A stretch of 64,000 bases of DNA, taken from the NCBI GenBank assembly GCA_964577985.1, contig CAZOAR010000003.1, forward strand, positions 25,887 through 89,886, written 5' to 3'. How positions within the stretch are numbered: the first letter of the stretch is position 1; every line of letters begins with the position of its first letter. The position numbers were made by a program, and so were the translations under genes. Source of the DNA: CAZOAR01 sp964577985. GTDB taxonomy: Bacteria; Gemmatimonadota; CAZMKB01; CAZNLH01. Of this stretch, positions 41,535 to 51,008 are shown in pieces. A model generated the notes under the pieces. It worked only from the letters and a program-made list of their open reading frames with translations. It had not been told where the DNA came from and did not search any database.

Positions 41535-44066
41535 GTGCTTACGAGGTTTCTCTTCAACAACCCCACAGCAGGATGGCTTGCCGTTTTACTGATGCTCTCT
41601 GCGTACGGTGATCTGTATGGGGCCAATTCTCAGTTGTTCTGGCCGGCGCGAATCCAGTACGAGGTGGGAAACGCACCCAAGCCAATTGTTACCGGAGATT
41701 TTAACGAGGACGGGCACCTCGACATCGCCGTAGGCAATAGAATAAGCGACGATGTCAGTATACTCATCGGGAACGGATCGTTGATATTCAGCGATGGAGG
41801 AACATTCCCGACTGGAGACAGGCCCGAATTTATCGCAATCGGAGATTTCAACGAGGACGGCCATCAGGATCTCGTGACCGCCAACAAGTTAAGTGGCGAT
41901 GTTGTAATTCACACGGGAGATGGTCTTGGCTCCTTTTCGCAAACCGCCGTTTACCCCGTGGGAGATCACCCGTATTGCGTAGCGGTCGGGGATTTCGACA
42001 AGGATGGTCATCAGGATCTGGTCGCGGTAAACCGCAATGATGCTGACATAGCTGTCCTGATCGGGGATGGCACCGGACAATTCAGCGCCGGCTCGGTGAT
42101 CTCAGTGGGATTGGCTCCGCGCTGTGTCGCTATTGGTGATTTCAACGAAGATGGTGATCAGGATCTCGTGGTGACGAACTTCGGATCCGATAACATAACC
42201 CTTCTTTTCGGCGGTACCGGTGCCCGTTTTGGAGGAAACTACAACCTCGATGTTGGCCGACACCCTTATGGTGTCTCCATCTTCGATCTCGACCACGACA
42301 CACATCAGGATATCGTTGTCGCAAATCCATACAGCGATAACGTTACGATCTATATGGGCGACGGGAACGGGTTCTTTTCCGGCCCTGATTTCCATAATGC
42401 CGGTGACGGCCCGTATGCCGTGGTCCCGGGTGATTACAATGAGGATGGGAAGACAGACATAGCAACATCTAATCATTGGAGCAACGATGTCGGCATATGT
42501 TATGGGAATGGCTCGGGCACCTATGGCCAGATGGAGTTTCACAAGGCCGGCTGGGGACCATACTTCCTGTTTGCAGACGACCTGAATGAGGATGGCCACC
42601 AGGATCTTATTGTTGCCGACGTGAAGACTGAGACGATCAGCATCCTGGCTGGAGATGGAAGGGGCGGTTTCCAGAATCCGCCTGTTGGTTCAGGGATCCA
42701 GAATCCATTCCAGGTTGACCCGGCGGACGTCAACAACGATGGCCACGAGGATTTGATCGTCCTGAGTCGAGCGTTTAGCGCGATCGCTGTGCTTTCCGGC
42801 GATGGCTCCTCCCGGTTCGGGGAACCTGTCTTCTACGCTACGGGGGACGATCCTGTCAGCGCCGCCGTTGAAGATTTTGACGGCGACTCCAACCTGGATG
42901 TAGCTGTGGCATGTGACAGTGGTCAGGAACTGACGCTTCTCTTCGGCGACAGCACTGGCGCATATCCAGAATCAACGCAGATAAGCCTGGGTGATTCTCC
43001 TTACACACTGGGCACGGGTGATTTCAATCGCGACGGGAATTCTGACCTGGTAGTGTCGCGAACCAGTATCGGAGACTTTATAGCTTTTTGCGGGGATGGA
43101 GCCGGCGGATTTACGGCATCTGACACGGTTGATGTCGGGGGCACGCCTAGTTCTCTTTTTGTCGCAGACTTCGATCTCGACAGTCTTCCGGATGTCGCTG
43201 TGGCGGTGGTCTTTGACAATAGACTGTCCATTTTCAAGGGTGCTGGAGATGGTTCCTTCACAAGAACAGAGGATTATGTTGTAGGACAGCTTCCTGTAGA
43301 CGTCGAGGGTGGAGATCTCAATCATGATGGGAAGATCGACCTCGGGGTTGTCAACCTGGCAGATGAGACCATCATGGTACTCATCAATGGAGACAGCACG
43401 TTTCTGTATGGAGACACGGTCACGGTGAACGACATTCCGCGCTCTCTGAAGTTCGGTGATTTCAATCGGGACAGTCTGATCGACATCGCTGTCGTAAGTG
43501 GAGTCAACTTTGGCCTCACAGTCCTGGCCGGAGACGGACAGGGAGGGGTCAGCCCCTACCTGATGTACGGAACAGGGGACACGCCAAGGAGCCTGGGTGT
43601 TGGAGATTTCGATGAAGATGGCTGGGATGACATAATCGTGGCAAACTATGAAGACAATGACCTGACGCTTCTTATGGACAATTATCACGAGGTGACGGTC
43701 GCTTTGGCTGCGGACGTTGATAGTGTGGCCAGCGGTGACTCAGTATCATTTAATGTTACGCTTACGGGTGTTGCTGACACTACTCAAACTGTCCAGTGGG
43801 GCCTCTGGGCGAGATACCCGGCCGCGGGAGAGTTCACCATTCACGACGCGGACACGCTCTCTATTCAGGGTGGTGAGGTATTCAACCAGGTAGTTGTCGC
43901 GGATGTTCCGGCCAAGGCTCCCCTCGGAAACTACGTAATCATTGCCCGCGTAATATCCGAATCGATGAGGCTTCTTGACATCGACTCTGTGCCGATGAAA
44001 GTCGTTCCTCCCGTGCCGCGCAGAAGAACCGATTCACGTGTTCTGCCTCTCGCCGACCCCAGGTGA
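41535..44066 (+). CDS. Secreted VCBS/FG-GAP protein with 14 repeats (two seven-bladed propellers)
   Basis: After a signal peptide (LAVLLMLSAYGDLYGANS) 14 repeats of about 49 residues run to residue about 700, each with a calcium-binding DxNxDGxxD block followed by hydrophobic strands (GDFNEDGHLDIAVGN, GDFDKDGHQDLVAVN). Fourteen is the number for two seven-bladed propellers. An Ig-like C-terminal domain (VSFNVTLTGVADTTQTVQWGLW) follows. The GTG at 41535 has AAAGGGG 7 nt upstream; an ATG at 41499 would be almost leaderless. No dockerin or sorting motif was recognised. The role is probably surface binding or adhesion. Confidence 0.88.
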   Translation: MLTRFLFNNPTAGWLAVLLMLSAYGDLYGANSQLFWPARIQYEVGNAPKPIVTGDFNEDGHLDIAVGNRISDDVSILIGNGSLIFSDGGTFPTGDRPEFIAIGDFNEDGHQDLVTANKLSGDVVIHTGDGLGSFSQTAVYPVGDHPYCVAVGDFDKDGHQDLVAVNRNDADIAVLIGDGTGQFSAGSVISVGLAPRCVAIGDFNEDGDQDLVVTNFGSDNITLLFGGTGARFGGNYNLDVGRHPYGVSIFDLDHDTHQDIVVANPYSDNVTIYMGDGNGFFSGPDFHNAGDGPYAVVPGDYNEDGKTDIATSNHWSNDVGICYGNGSGTYGQMEFHKAGWGPYFLFADDLNEDGHQDLIVADVKTETISILAGDGRGGFQNPPVGSGIQNPFQVDPADVNNDGHEDLIVLSRAFSAIAVLSGDGSSRFGEPVFYATGDDPVSAAVEDFDGDSNLDVAVACDSGQELTLLFGDSTGAYPESTQISLGDSPYTLGTGDFNRDGNSDLVVSRTSIGDFIAFCGDGAGGFTASDTVDVGGTPSSLFVADFDLDSLPDVAVAVVFDNRLSIFKGAGDGSFTRTEDYVVGQLPVDVEGGDLNHDGKIDLGVVNLADETIMVLINGDSTFLYGDTVTVNDIPRSLKFGDFNRDSLIDIAVVSGVNFGLTVLAGDGQGGVSPYLMYGTGDTPRSLGVGDFDEDGWDDIIVANYEDNDLTLLMDNYHEVTVALAADVDSVASGDSVSFNVTLTGVADTTQTVQWGLWARYPAAGEFTIHDADTLSIQGGEVFNQVVVADVPAKAPLGNYVIIARVISESMRLLDIDSVPMKVVPPVPRRRTDSRVLPLADPR

Positions 44067-44126
44067 CCAGGAGTGCATAATTGGGCAAACTCCATGGATA
44101 TATCCTGTTGTTCGCAATGCAGAAAG

Positions 44127-44162
44127 CCGGGAATAGGGTTATAGAAAAGCTGTGATTCCCGG
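44127..44162 (+). terminator. Hairpin between the VCBS gene and the ribosomal operon
   Basis: CCGGGAAT (44127-44134) and ATTCCCGG (44155-44162) are perfect complements around a 20-nt loop. There is no T-run, so termination is possible but unproven. GGAGTATTC at 44202-44210 nearby repeats the core of the 29.9-kb sites, but no -24/-12 promoter follows. Confidence 0.4.
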
Positions 44163-44245
44163 ATAGAGCGCTCCGCTATGGGACGGGATATTCTGCTGCG
44201 TGGAGTATTCCCCTGTTCACTACCCCTGCTATGTCGGCTCAACCC

Positions 44246-44274
44246 TTGACATATCAAGCCCACTTTATTAAAGT
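44246..44274 (+). promoter_or_regulatory. Sigma-70 promoter of the rplM operon
   Basis: TTGACA (44246-44251), 17 bp, TAAAGT (44269-44274). The start near 44281 gives a leader of about 60 nt before rplM. This probably serves the long downstream gene run. Confidence 0.65.
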
Positions 44275-44340
44275 AAGGAACTCATTTTGTCTTGGCTTGT
44301 AGCTTTTTCTGAAAGTCCGAGGGAAGGAATACATTATATC

Positions 44341-44775
44341 ATGAAGACCCGTTCGATCAAGGCATCTGAAATAAGCAGAGATTGGTTCGTAGTGGATGCG
44401 GAAGGCGAGGTCCTCGGCCGTCTGGCTTCAGGAATAGCGACAATACTCAGAGGTAAGAACAAACCCGCGTTCACCCCGCATCTTGATGTTGGCGATCATG
44501 TTGTCGTGATCAACGCAGAGAAGGTGCTCCTTACGGGAAAAAAGGAATTACAGAAAAAATACTTCTATCACACAGGTTATCCCGGCGGAGGGAAGTCCGT
44601 GGAGTACCTTGACCTCCGAGACAAGAACCCCGCCAGGGTGATCGAGATGGCAGTAGCGGGGATGTTGCCCCACAACCGCCTGGGACGGCAGATGAGAAAA
44701 AAGCTGAAGGTCTACGCGGGGCCTGCTCATCCCCACGATGCACAAAAGCCGAAAGAGCTGAAACTGGGATCATAG
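44341..44775 (+). CDS. rplM: 50S ribosomal protein L13
   Basis: MKTRSIKASEISRDWFVVDAEGEVLGRLAS is the family start, followed by LRGKNKPAFTPHLDVGDHVVVINA and AGMLPHNRLGRQMRKKLKVYAGPAHPH. 144 residues is standard. The ATG at 44341 is chosen over one at 44287 because it aligns with the family. It assembles early into the large subunit. The rplM-rpsI pair is conserved in nearly all bacteria. Confidence 0.97.
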   Translation: MKTRSIKASEISRDWFVVDAEGEVLGRLASGIATILRGKNKPAFTPHLDVGDHVVVINAEKVLLTGKKELQKKYFYHTGYPGGGKSVEYLDLRDKNPARVIEMAVAGMLPHNRLGRQMRKKLKVYAGPAHPHDAQKPKELKLGS

Positions 44776-44807
44776 ATCTGCTTTGAAAGACGAGAGGAGG
44801 CGCTTTC

Positions 44808-45200
44808 TTGACCAGTAATTGGTTTCACGGGGTCGGTTCCCGCAAGACATCGATCGCACGGGTTTATCTCAGACCGGGGAAAGGCTCGTGGAAAGTAAAT
44901 GGGAAATCCCTTAACGATTATTTTCCCAGAGAGGGACTGATAAAGGCCTGTGAAGAGCCATTAAGGTTGACGGGCAACGAAAGCAAGTATGACCTGCTGG
45001 TCAATGTTCGCGGAGGAGGAACCACCGGGCAGGCGGGTGCCATAAGAATGGCTGTCGCGAGAGTGCTAGTCAAAGCGGAACCAGAATTGAGGGACAATCT
45101 CAAGAAACATGGTTTCCTGACCCGGGATCCGAGAATGGTTGAACGAAAGAAGTACGGGCAACCAAAGGCTCGGAAGAGATTCCAGTTCTCAAAACGTTAA
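44808..45200 (+). CDS. rpsI: 30S ribosomal protein S9
   Basis: GVGSRKTSIARVYLRPGKGSWKVNGK at the start, NVRGGGTTGQAGAIRMAVARVL in the middle and the basic tail KKYGQPKARKRFQFSKR whose last residues reach the P-site tRNA. 130 residues. The TTG start has GAGGAGG 7 nt upstream. Confidence 0.97.
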   Translation: MTSNWFHGVGSRKTSIARVYLRPGKGSWKVNGKSLNDYFPREGLIKACEEPLRLTGNESKYDLLVNVRGGGTTGQAGAIRMAVARVLVKAEPELRDNLKKHGFLTRDPRMVERKKYGQPKARKRFQFSKR

Positions 45201-45216
45201 TTATATCGGGGTGGAT

Positions 45217-46068
45217 ATGGCTGTAACCAACATCAAAGAACTGCTCGAGGCAGGGGTCCATTTTGGTCACCAGACTCGGAGATGGAACCCCAAGATGAGG
45301 AAGTTCATCTTTGCCGAAAAGAAAGGCATCTATATAATCGACCTTCAGAAGACGCTTCTGCAGTTGGAGAAAGCGTACGAGAAAGTCTCTTCGGTTGTGG
45401 CGAGAGGCGGGACTGTACTTTTCATAGGAACCAAGAAACAGGTGCAGGATGTTGTGAAGGAAGAAGCTTGCAGGTGCGGGATGTTCTATGTTACTAACCG
45501 ATGGCTGGGAGGAATGCTCACCAACTTTCAGACCATAAGGAAGAATATAAAACGCCTCACAGAGTTTGAGGAGATGGAAAAGAACGGAGCTTTTGAGCGT
45601 TTCACAAAAAAGGAAGTCCTGATGCTTGAACGCGAAATGAAGAAGCTGAATTATGTCCTCGGCGGTATCAAGGAGATGAAGGCGCCGCCAGACGTTGTCT
45701 TTGTTGTCGACGCCAAGAAGGAAAAGATCGCTATTAATGAGGCTTGTAAGCTGAATATCCCAATCATAGCTATTGTTGATACGAACACAGATCCAGATCC
45801 TATTTCGATCCCGGTGGCGGGCAACGACGACGCTATCAGGTCTGTCAGGCTCATTTCCAGTGTTATGGCAGAAGCGGCGCTCGAGGGACTGTCCATTCTG
45901 AAGAAGGACGCGCCAGGAAGTCAGTCTGTTTCTGACGGGGAGATGGCGGAAACAGCCGGGGGCGACAAGAAACAGGAGGGTGTCGAAGCTGCCGCTAAAG
46001 CGGAAGCGGAAACAGGTGTGTCAGGCGTCAGGAAAGACGATAAGAAGAATAGTGCTGATAATACGTAA
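45217..46068 (+). CDS. rpsB: 30S ribosomal protein S2
   Basis: MAVTNIKELLEAGVHFGHQTRRWNPKM begins the protein; RWLGGMLTNFQTIRKNIKRL and PIIAIVDTNTDPDPISIPVAGNDDAIRS are diagnostic. The last 50 residues are an acidic/basic low-complexity tail, longer than in E. coli. 283 residues. It begins 16 nt after rpsI, which is a fused arrangement of the rplM-rpsI and rpsB-tsf blocks. Confidence 0.97.
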   Translation: MAVTNIKELLEAGVHFGHQTRRWNPKMRKFIFAEKKGIYIIDLQKTLLQLEKAYEKVSSVVARGGTVLFIGTKKQVQDVVKEEACRCGMFYVTNRWLGGMLTNFQTIRKNIKRLTEFEEMEKNGAFERFTKKEVLMLEREMKKLNYVLGGIKEMKAPPDVVFVVDAKKEKIAINEACKLNIPIIAIVDTNTDPDPISIPVAGNDDAIRSVRLISSVMAEAALEGLSILKKDAPGSQSVSDGEMAETAGGDKKQEGVEAAAKAEAETGVSGVRKDDKKNSADNT

Positions 46069-46079
46069 CGGAGTGAAGA

Positions 46080-46673
46080 ATGGGTATTGAGGCCTCAACT
46101 GTAAAAGAACTACGTGAGAAAACCGGCGCGGGCATGATGGATTGCAAGAGAGCCCTCGAAGAATCGAGCGGAAACATGGAGGAAGCTCAGAAATTGCTCC
46201 GTGAGAGGGGGATCACAAAGGTCGAGAGAAGGGCCAGCCGGGAAACAAAAGAGGGGATCATAGAGGCTTATATCCATCCGGGCGGAAAGATTGGTGTCAT
46301 GATCGAGGTGAACTGTGAGACGGATTTTGTCGCGAAGACGGATGAGTTCAAACAACTCGTACGAGATCTCGCCATGCAGGTTGCGGCTACGGACCCTCTT
46401 TCGGTGAGCAGCGATGCTCTTGATGCTTCCATAATAGACAAGGAAACCGAGATATACATGAAGCAGGCGAGGGAGACAGGGAAGCCGGACAACATAATCG
46501 ACAAGATCGTCAAGGGTCGTCTTCAGAAGTACTTCCAGGAGGTCTGCATGCTGGATCAGCCTTTCGTAAAGGAGACTGACAAAAGTGTGCGAGATCTCGT
46601 CACAGACGTTGCAGGCAAGATTGGAGAAAACATAGTCATCCGAAGGTTTGTCCGTTACCAGCTGGGGGGTTGA
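46080..46673 (+). CDS. tsf: Elongation factor Ts
   Basis: Nucleotide exchange factor of EF-Tu. VKELREKTGAGMMDCKRALEESSGNMEEAQKLLRERG is the N-terminal UBA-like domain and VMIEVNCETDFVAKTDEF the core signature. At 197 residues it is the short form with one core subdomain, like Thermus EF-Ts, rather than the 283-residue E. coli form. The stop overlaps an in-frame TTG of pyrH. Confidence 0.97.
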   Translation: MGIEASTVKELREKTGAGMMDCKRALEESSGNMEEAQKLLRERGITKVERRASRETKEGIIEAYIHPGGKIGVMIEVNCETDFVAKTDEFKQLVRDLAMQVAATDPLSVSSDALDASIIDKETEIYMKQARETGKPDNIIDKIVKGRLQKYFQEVCMLDQPFVKETDKSVRDLVTDVAGKIGENIVIRRFVRYQLGG

Positions 46674-46681
46674 TAGCCCGC

Positions 46682-47398
46682 ATGGGTGATTTCAAATACA
46701 ATCGAATCATCCTGAAACTAAGCGGAGAGAGCCTGAGTGGTGAAAAAGACTTTGGGGTTGACCTTTCCACACTTGACCCACTTGCGGAGGAGATCAGAGA
46801 GGTCATAGGACTTGGAGTCCAGGTGGGAATAGTGGTGGGGGGTGGTAACATAATCCGGGGGAACCTGGCCAGTGCCAGGGGAATGGACAGGGTCTCCGCT
46901 GATTACATGGGCATGCTTGCGACGATCATCAACGCCCTCGCAATTCAGGATTTCCTCGAACAAAGCCATATCGAAACCAGGGTTCTGACGGCTATCAGGA
47001 TGGAGGAGCTTGCCGAGCCTTATATCAGGAGAAGAGCGGTCAGGCATCTCGAGAAGGGACGCCTCGTGATTTTCGCGGGCGGGACCGGAAATCCGTATTT
47101 CTCTACCGATACTGCAGCTGTGCTGAGGGCGATAGAGATGGAAGCGGACCTGATTCTCAAGGGAACGAACGTCGACGGAGTCTATACGGCCGACCCGAAA
47201 TATGACCCGAAGGCGGAATTCATACCAGAGATCAACTATATCGATGTCTTGAGACGTGGGCTTAAGATCATGGATTCAGCGGCTATATCCCTCTGCATGG
47301 ACAATCATCTACCGCTCGTTGTATTCAGTATCCGTGAGATCGGTTCCCTCAGAGGCATATTGAGGGGTGACAAGATCGGCACGCTTGTTCAGGAGTGA
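46682..47398 (+). CDS. pyrH: UMP kinase
   Basis: Hexameric amino-acid-kinase-fold enzyme making UDP from UMP and ATP. RIILKLSGESLSGEKDFGVD at the start, VVGGGNIIRG, the DYMGMLATIINALAIQDFLE stretch and GTGNPYFSTDTAAVLRAIEM are all diagnostic. 238 residues. frr follows with only 5 nt between, the usual pair. Confidence 0.97.
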   Translation: MGDFKYNRIILKLSGESLSGEKDFGVDLSTLDPLAEEIREVIGLGVQVGIVVGGGNIIRGNLASARGMDRVSADYMGMLATIINALAIQDFLEQSHIETRVLTAIRMEELAEPYIRRRAVRHLEKGRLVIFAGGTGNPYFSTDTAAVLRAIEMEADLILKGTNVDGVYTADPKYDPKAEFIPEINYIDVLRRGLKIMDSAAISLCMDNHLPLVVFSIREIGSLRGILRGDKIGTLVQE

Positions 47399-47403
47399 AG
47401 AGG

Positions 47404-47961
47404 ATGAGAGACGAAGCCCTTGTTGAGGCTGAAGCGAAGATGAAGAAAGCCGTAGAAGGTCTCGAGAGAGAATTCGCCACGATTCGTACCGGCAAGGCTT
47501 CTATCACCCTGCTGGATACGATCACTGTGGACATCTACGATTCTCAGATGCCGATTAATCAACTCGCGAGCATTTCGATTCCCGAACAGCGTATGCTGGC
47601 CATCCAGCCGTGGGACAAGAACACAATTCCGGAGATCGAGCGGAGCATCATGGCTTCCGACCTCGGACTTACTCCTTCCAATGATGGAAACGTAATCAGA
47701 ATCCCTATTCCCAGATTGACCGAAGAGCGGCGGAAGATACTTGTAAAGCATGTCCACAAGCTTGCCGAGGGTGGAAGAGTTGCAGTAAGGCAGATAAGAA
47801 GAGATGTCAACGCTAAGATCAAGGATCGCGAAAAACAGGGGGACCTGTCAGAGGACCTGGCCAGAGACATGCTTGAGGACACCCAGGAGTTGACTGATAA
47901 TTACATCAAGGAGATTGATGGCAGGCTGAGGGAAAAAGAAGAGGAGGTTCTTGAGGTCTGA
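47404..47961 (+). CDS. frr: Ribosome recycling factor
   Basis: Splits post-termination ribosomes with EF-G. AKMKKAVEGLEREFATIRTGKAS, the PINQLASISIPEQRMLAIQPWDKN hinge domain and RQIRRDVNAKIKDREKQGDLSEDLARD are the family blocks. 185 residues. ATG at 47404 has GGAG 7 nt upstream; a GTG at 47395 overlapping the pyrH stop is possible. Confidence 0.97.
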   Translation: MRDEALVEAEAKMKKAVEGLEREFATIRTGKASITLLDTITVDIYDSQMPINQLASISIPEQRMLAIQPWDKNTIPEIERSIMASDLGLTPSNDGNVIRIPIPRLTEERRKILVKHVHKLAEGGRVAVRQIRRDVNAKIKDREKQGDLSEDLARDMLEDTQELTDNYIKEIDGRLREKEEEVLEV

Positions 47962-48156
47962 CATCTCTTCTCCGAAGTCTCTCGCAAAGATTGTTTCCTT
48001 TCTCTTCTCCCCATGCATCCTGCTATAAGTGAGTCGTTGCGATCCCGCTCTATCCAACTTCAGGCGGGCTATACCGGGACCTGCCCGGCGTCAGGACTGA
48101 CGGAACAGTTTTCCCCTCGTGTCAGCGGTGGGGTTCCTGTGGCAGAGGAAGCGTTA

Positions 48157-48897
48157 ATGCCGGACGATATTCACATAGAAGGTGAGATACCGACCCATGT
48201 CGCGGTGATAATGGATGGGAATGGTCGCTGGGCGAAACAGAAGGGGAGGCCCCGCATTTTCGGCCATCGAGCCGGAATGGAGTCCGTGCGGGCCGTCGTA
48301 AAGGTTGCGGGTGAAATAGGTGTAAAGGTCTTGACACTATACGCATTTTCTACGGAGAACTGGAGGAGACCCCGCTCCGAGGTCCTGGCTCTCATGTCTC
48401 TGCTCCGCAGGTACACGAAACAGGAGAAAGAGGAATTGAGAGAAAAGGGGATCCGCGTACAAGCCATTGGGAGGGTGAATGAACTCTATCCAAAGGCCCG
48501 GGAAGCCCTTGAGGAGGCGATTCAGTACACATCTTCCGGAACGAAGATGGTATTGAACCTCGCTATCAGCTACAGCGGAAGAATAGAGATGGTTGATGCG
48601 GTCAGGAAGATAGCGCTCGACGCGAAGGAAGGCCGAATCAAACCTGAAGATATTGATGAGGAAAGGCTGGCGGGATATCTCTACACCAGACACCTTCCGG
48701 ACCCCGACCTTCTCATAAGGACCAGCGGTGAAATGAGGATCAGCAACTTCCTCCTCTACCAGATGGCATACACCGAGATTTATGTCACGGACGTCCTCTG
48801 GCCCGATTTCCGGCGAGAGGGCTTTCTCGAGGCCATTTCCGCCTATCAGGGAAGAGAGAGGCGGTTTGGCCGAGTGACCCCGAGCCGCGAGAAGTAG
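48157..48897 (+). CDS. uppS: Undecaprenyl diphosphate synthase
   Basis: cis-Prenyltransferase making the C55 lipid carrier for cell-wall and surface polysaccharides from isopentenyl diphosphate. The catalytic D20 is in HVAVIMDGNGRWA; GHRAGMESVR, TLYAFSTENWRRP and the C-terminal DLLIRTSGEMRISNFLLYQMAYTE are conserved. 246 residues. GAGGAAG is 5 nt before the chosen ATG. The 195-nt gap before it shows no other gene. Confidence 0.96.
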   Translation: MPDDIHIEGEIPTHVAVIMDGNGRWAKQKGRPRIFGHRAGMESVRAVVKVAGEIGVKVLTLYAFSTENWRRPRSEVLALMSLLRRYTKQEKEELREKGIRVQAIGRVNELYPKAREALEEAIQYTSSGTKMVLNLAISYSGRIEMVDAVRKIALDAKEGRIKPEDIDEERLAGYLYTRHLPDPDLLIRTSGEMRISNFLLYQMAYTEIYVTDVLWPDFRREGFLEAISAYQGRERRFGRVTPSREK

Positions 48898-48935
48898 CGA
48901 CCGGTGCTATTGGTGACCAGTAAGGAGATGTCCAT

Positions 48936-49814
48936 TTGACCCATGACAGTGGGGATAGAAGGTTCGGAATGAACCTGTTCCTGAGGGTCCTGGTGGCCGT
49001 TGTCTTTCTCCCCCTTTTCTTATGGCTCTCTCGCTCCGGGGGGACTCTCTTCTTTCTGTATGTGGAGGCGTTGATTCTCATTGGAAGCATTGAGTATTAT
49101 TCCATGCTTGGACCGAGAGTGTGTACACTATTCCGCATTGCCGGTGTGGTCTTCGCTCTAGGGTGTGGCGCGTTATTCTTCTTTTGCAGAGGGAACGGTT
49201 CGGGTCCGGGACCACTCCTCTATACGTTCGGGATCCTCCTTTTCTTCCTGTTGCGGTGGCTTTTCTCGGGTAGAGAAGAATCCTCTCTTGAGGAGATTGG
49301 CTTGTCACTTCTGGGAATCCTCTATGTTGGATTTCTCTTCTCTCATCAGATCATCCTCAGAGAGTATTATCCCGCGTCGCACGGCACTGAGTTATCGGGC
49401 TGGTACTATCTCCTTTTCCCTTATCTGATCGTCTGGACCTCTGACACATCAGCTTACTTCGTTGGGAAGCTGTTCGGGAAACACAGGCTTGCTCCGCGGT
49501 TGAGTCCGGGAAAAACGGTCGAAGGCGCAGCAGGCGGGTTCATATTCTCAATGATGGCTGTTCTGGCCTATCAGTACTTCGCCAGTGAGTATATCTCGCT
49601 CGTCGACGCCTTGCTTCTTGGTCCATTAGTTGCTATAGTCTGTCAATTGGGGGACATTGTGGAATCCCGGATAAAGAGGGAAATGGGAGTCAAAGACTCT
49701 TCATCCTTCATACCGGGACACGGTGGAATCCTCGACCGATATGATGGAATCCTTGTCGCGGTTCCGGTTACTTATTACTACTTTGTCTGGATATCACCCA
49801 TTGTTACCAGGTAG
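48936..49814 (+). CDS. cdsA: Phosphatidate cytidylyltransferase
   Basis: Integral membrane enzyme making CDP-diacylglycerol from phosphatidate and CTP. About eight helices in 292 residues and the signature S-x-x-KR-x4-KD at SRIKREMGVKDSSSFIPGHGGILDRYDG near the C-terminus. DTSAYFVGKLFGKHRLAPRLSPGKTVEG is the second conserved block. The TTG start has AAGGAG upstream; it may also start 11 residues later. Confidence 0.95.
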   Translation: MTHDSGDRRFGMNLFLRVLVAVVFLPLFLWLSRSGGTLFFLYVEALILIGSIEYYSMLGPRVCTLFRIAGVVFALGCGALFFFCRGNGSGPGPLLYTFGILLFFLLRWLFSGREESSLEEIGLSLLGILYVGFLFSHQIILREYYPASHGTELSGWYYLLFPYLIVWTSDTSAYFVGKLFGKHRLAPRLSPGKTVEGAAGGFIFSMMAVLAYQYFASEYISLVDALLLGPLVAIVCQLGDIVESRIKREMGVKDSSSFIPGHGGILDRYDGILVAVPVTYYYFVWISPIVTR

Positions 49815-49853
49815 ACCTGATGGGGATTCCATGGTTGAGGGGATATACATAAG

Positions 49854-51008
49854 TTGACGCCAAAAGGTGTGGTAATACTCGGGTCAACGGGTTCCGTTGG
49901 ACGTAACGCCCTCGAAGTTATTGGAGAGCAGGCGGAAAGGTTCCAGGTCATCGGTTTGACGGCAAACCGGAATGCGCATATGCTCCTGGATCAGTGTCGA
50001 CGTTTCACTCCCCAGGCCGTTGCGCTCGGCGACGATGAGGCATATGCGAGTTTTGTCGATGCTGCCGGAGGCGATGGTATCGCTTCACTCAAAGGTGTCG
50101 ATGGGATAGTCGAGGTAGCTACGCTTCCGGAGGCGGACATTGTCATCAACGCACTGGTCGGGAGTGTGGGATTGATGCCTACCCTCGCGGCCCTGCGCCA
50201 GGGGAAAAGAGTAGCTCTCGCAAACAAGGAAGCTCTGGTAATGGGAGGAGAGCTCGTGATGAGGACCGCCCTGGAGAACAAGGGGGAAGTTCTTCCGGTC
50301 GATAGTGAGCACAGTGCCATTTTCCAGGTGCTGGAGGGGAAACCGAGGGATTCTGTCGACTCGATCATTCTGACGGCATCAGGAGGACCATTCAGGAGCT
50401 ATTCCTCACGGCAACTGGATGGCGTTACTGTCAAAGACGCGCTCAATCATCCTGTCTGGGATATGGGGGATAAAATCACCGTAGATTCCGCCTCTCTGGC
50501 AAACAAGGGCCTGGAAGTCATAGAAGCGCACTACCTCTTCGGCGTAGACTATGACAGGATTGAGGTCGTCGTCCATCCGCAGTCGGTTATTCATTCAATG
50601 GTGAGATTCGTGGATGGCTCGATGATGGCGCAGTTTGGAGACCCCGACATGAAACTGCCGATTCAGTATGCGCTTACCTATCCGGAGAGGATTTCGAGGG
50701 ATTCCAGCAAGTGTGATCTCGTTTCGATTAGTCCTCTGACGTTCGAGAATGTGCGCGAGGACCTTTTCCCGATTCTGTCGATGGCCTTCCGTGCCGGAGT
50801 CAGGGGAGGAACTGCCCCCGCCGCGCTGAATGCGGCCAATGAAGAGGCCGCGAGGGGTTTTCTGGAAGAGAGGCTCTCTTTCAACCGAATCCCTGAGATT
50901 ATCGAACGAACAGTCGACGACCATCCATTTTCCAGTAAACCACATTGTGACGTCCTGATGGAGGTCGACAGGTGGTCCAGAAAGAGGGCTGAGGAGCTAA
51001 TATGTTGA
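49854..51008 (+). CDS. dxr: 1-deoxy-D-xylulose-5-phosphate reductoisomerase
   Basis: Second step of the MEP pathway, NADPH-dependent. GSTGSVGRNALEVI is the cofactor site, ANKEALVMGGELV and PVDSEHSAIFQ the catalytic and metal region, and TASGGPFR and NHPVWDMGDKITVDSASLANKGLEVIEAHYLF the substrate loop. 384 residues, full length. The end overlaps rseP by 7 nt. ispH of the same pathway is at 2.8 kb. Confidence 0.97.
   Translation: MTPKGVVILGSTGSVGRNALEVIGEQAERFQVIGLTANRNAHMLLDQCRRFTPQAVALGDDEAYASFVDAAGGDGIASLKGVDGIVEVATLPEADIVINALVGSVGLMPTLAALRQGKRVALANKEALVMGGELVMRTALENKGEVLPVDSEHSAIFQVLEGKPRDSVDSIILTASGGPFRSYSSRQLDGVTVKDALNHPVWDMGDKITVDSASLANKGLEVIEAHYLFGVDYDRIEVVVHPQSVIHSMVRFVDGSMMAQFGDPDMKLPIQYALTYPERISRDSSKCDLVSISPLTFENVREDLFPILSMAFRAGVRGGTAPAALNAANEEAARGFLEERLSFNRIPEIIERTVDDHPFSSKPHCDVLMEVDRWSRKRAEELIC

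Noticed and set aside
44186..44250. GGAGTATTC repeats before rplM as part of the sigma-54 regulon
   Set aside because: Downstream GG-N10 is followed by GA, not GC, and a normal sigma-70 promoter overlaps; only the core motif is shared.
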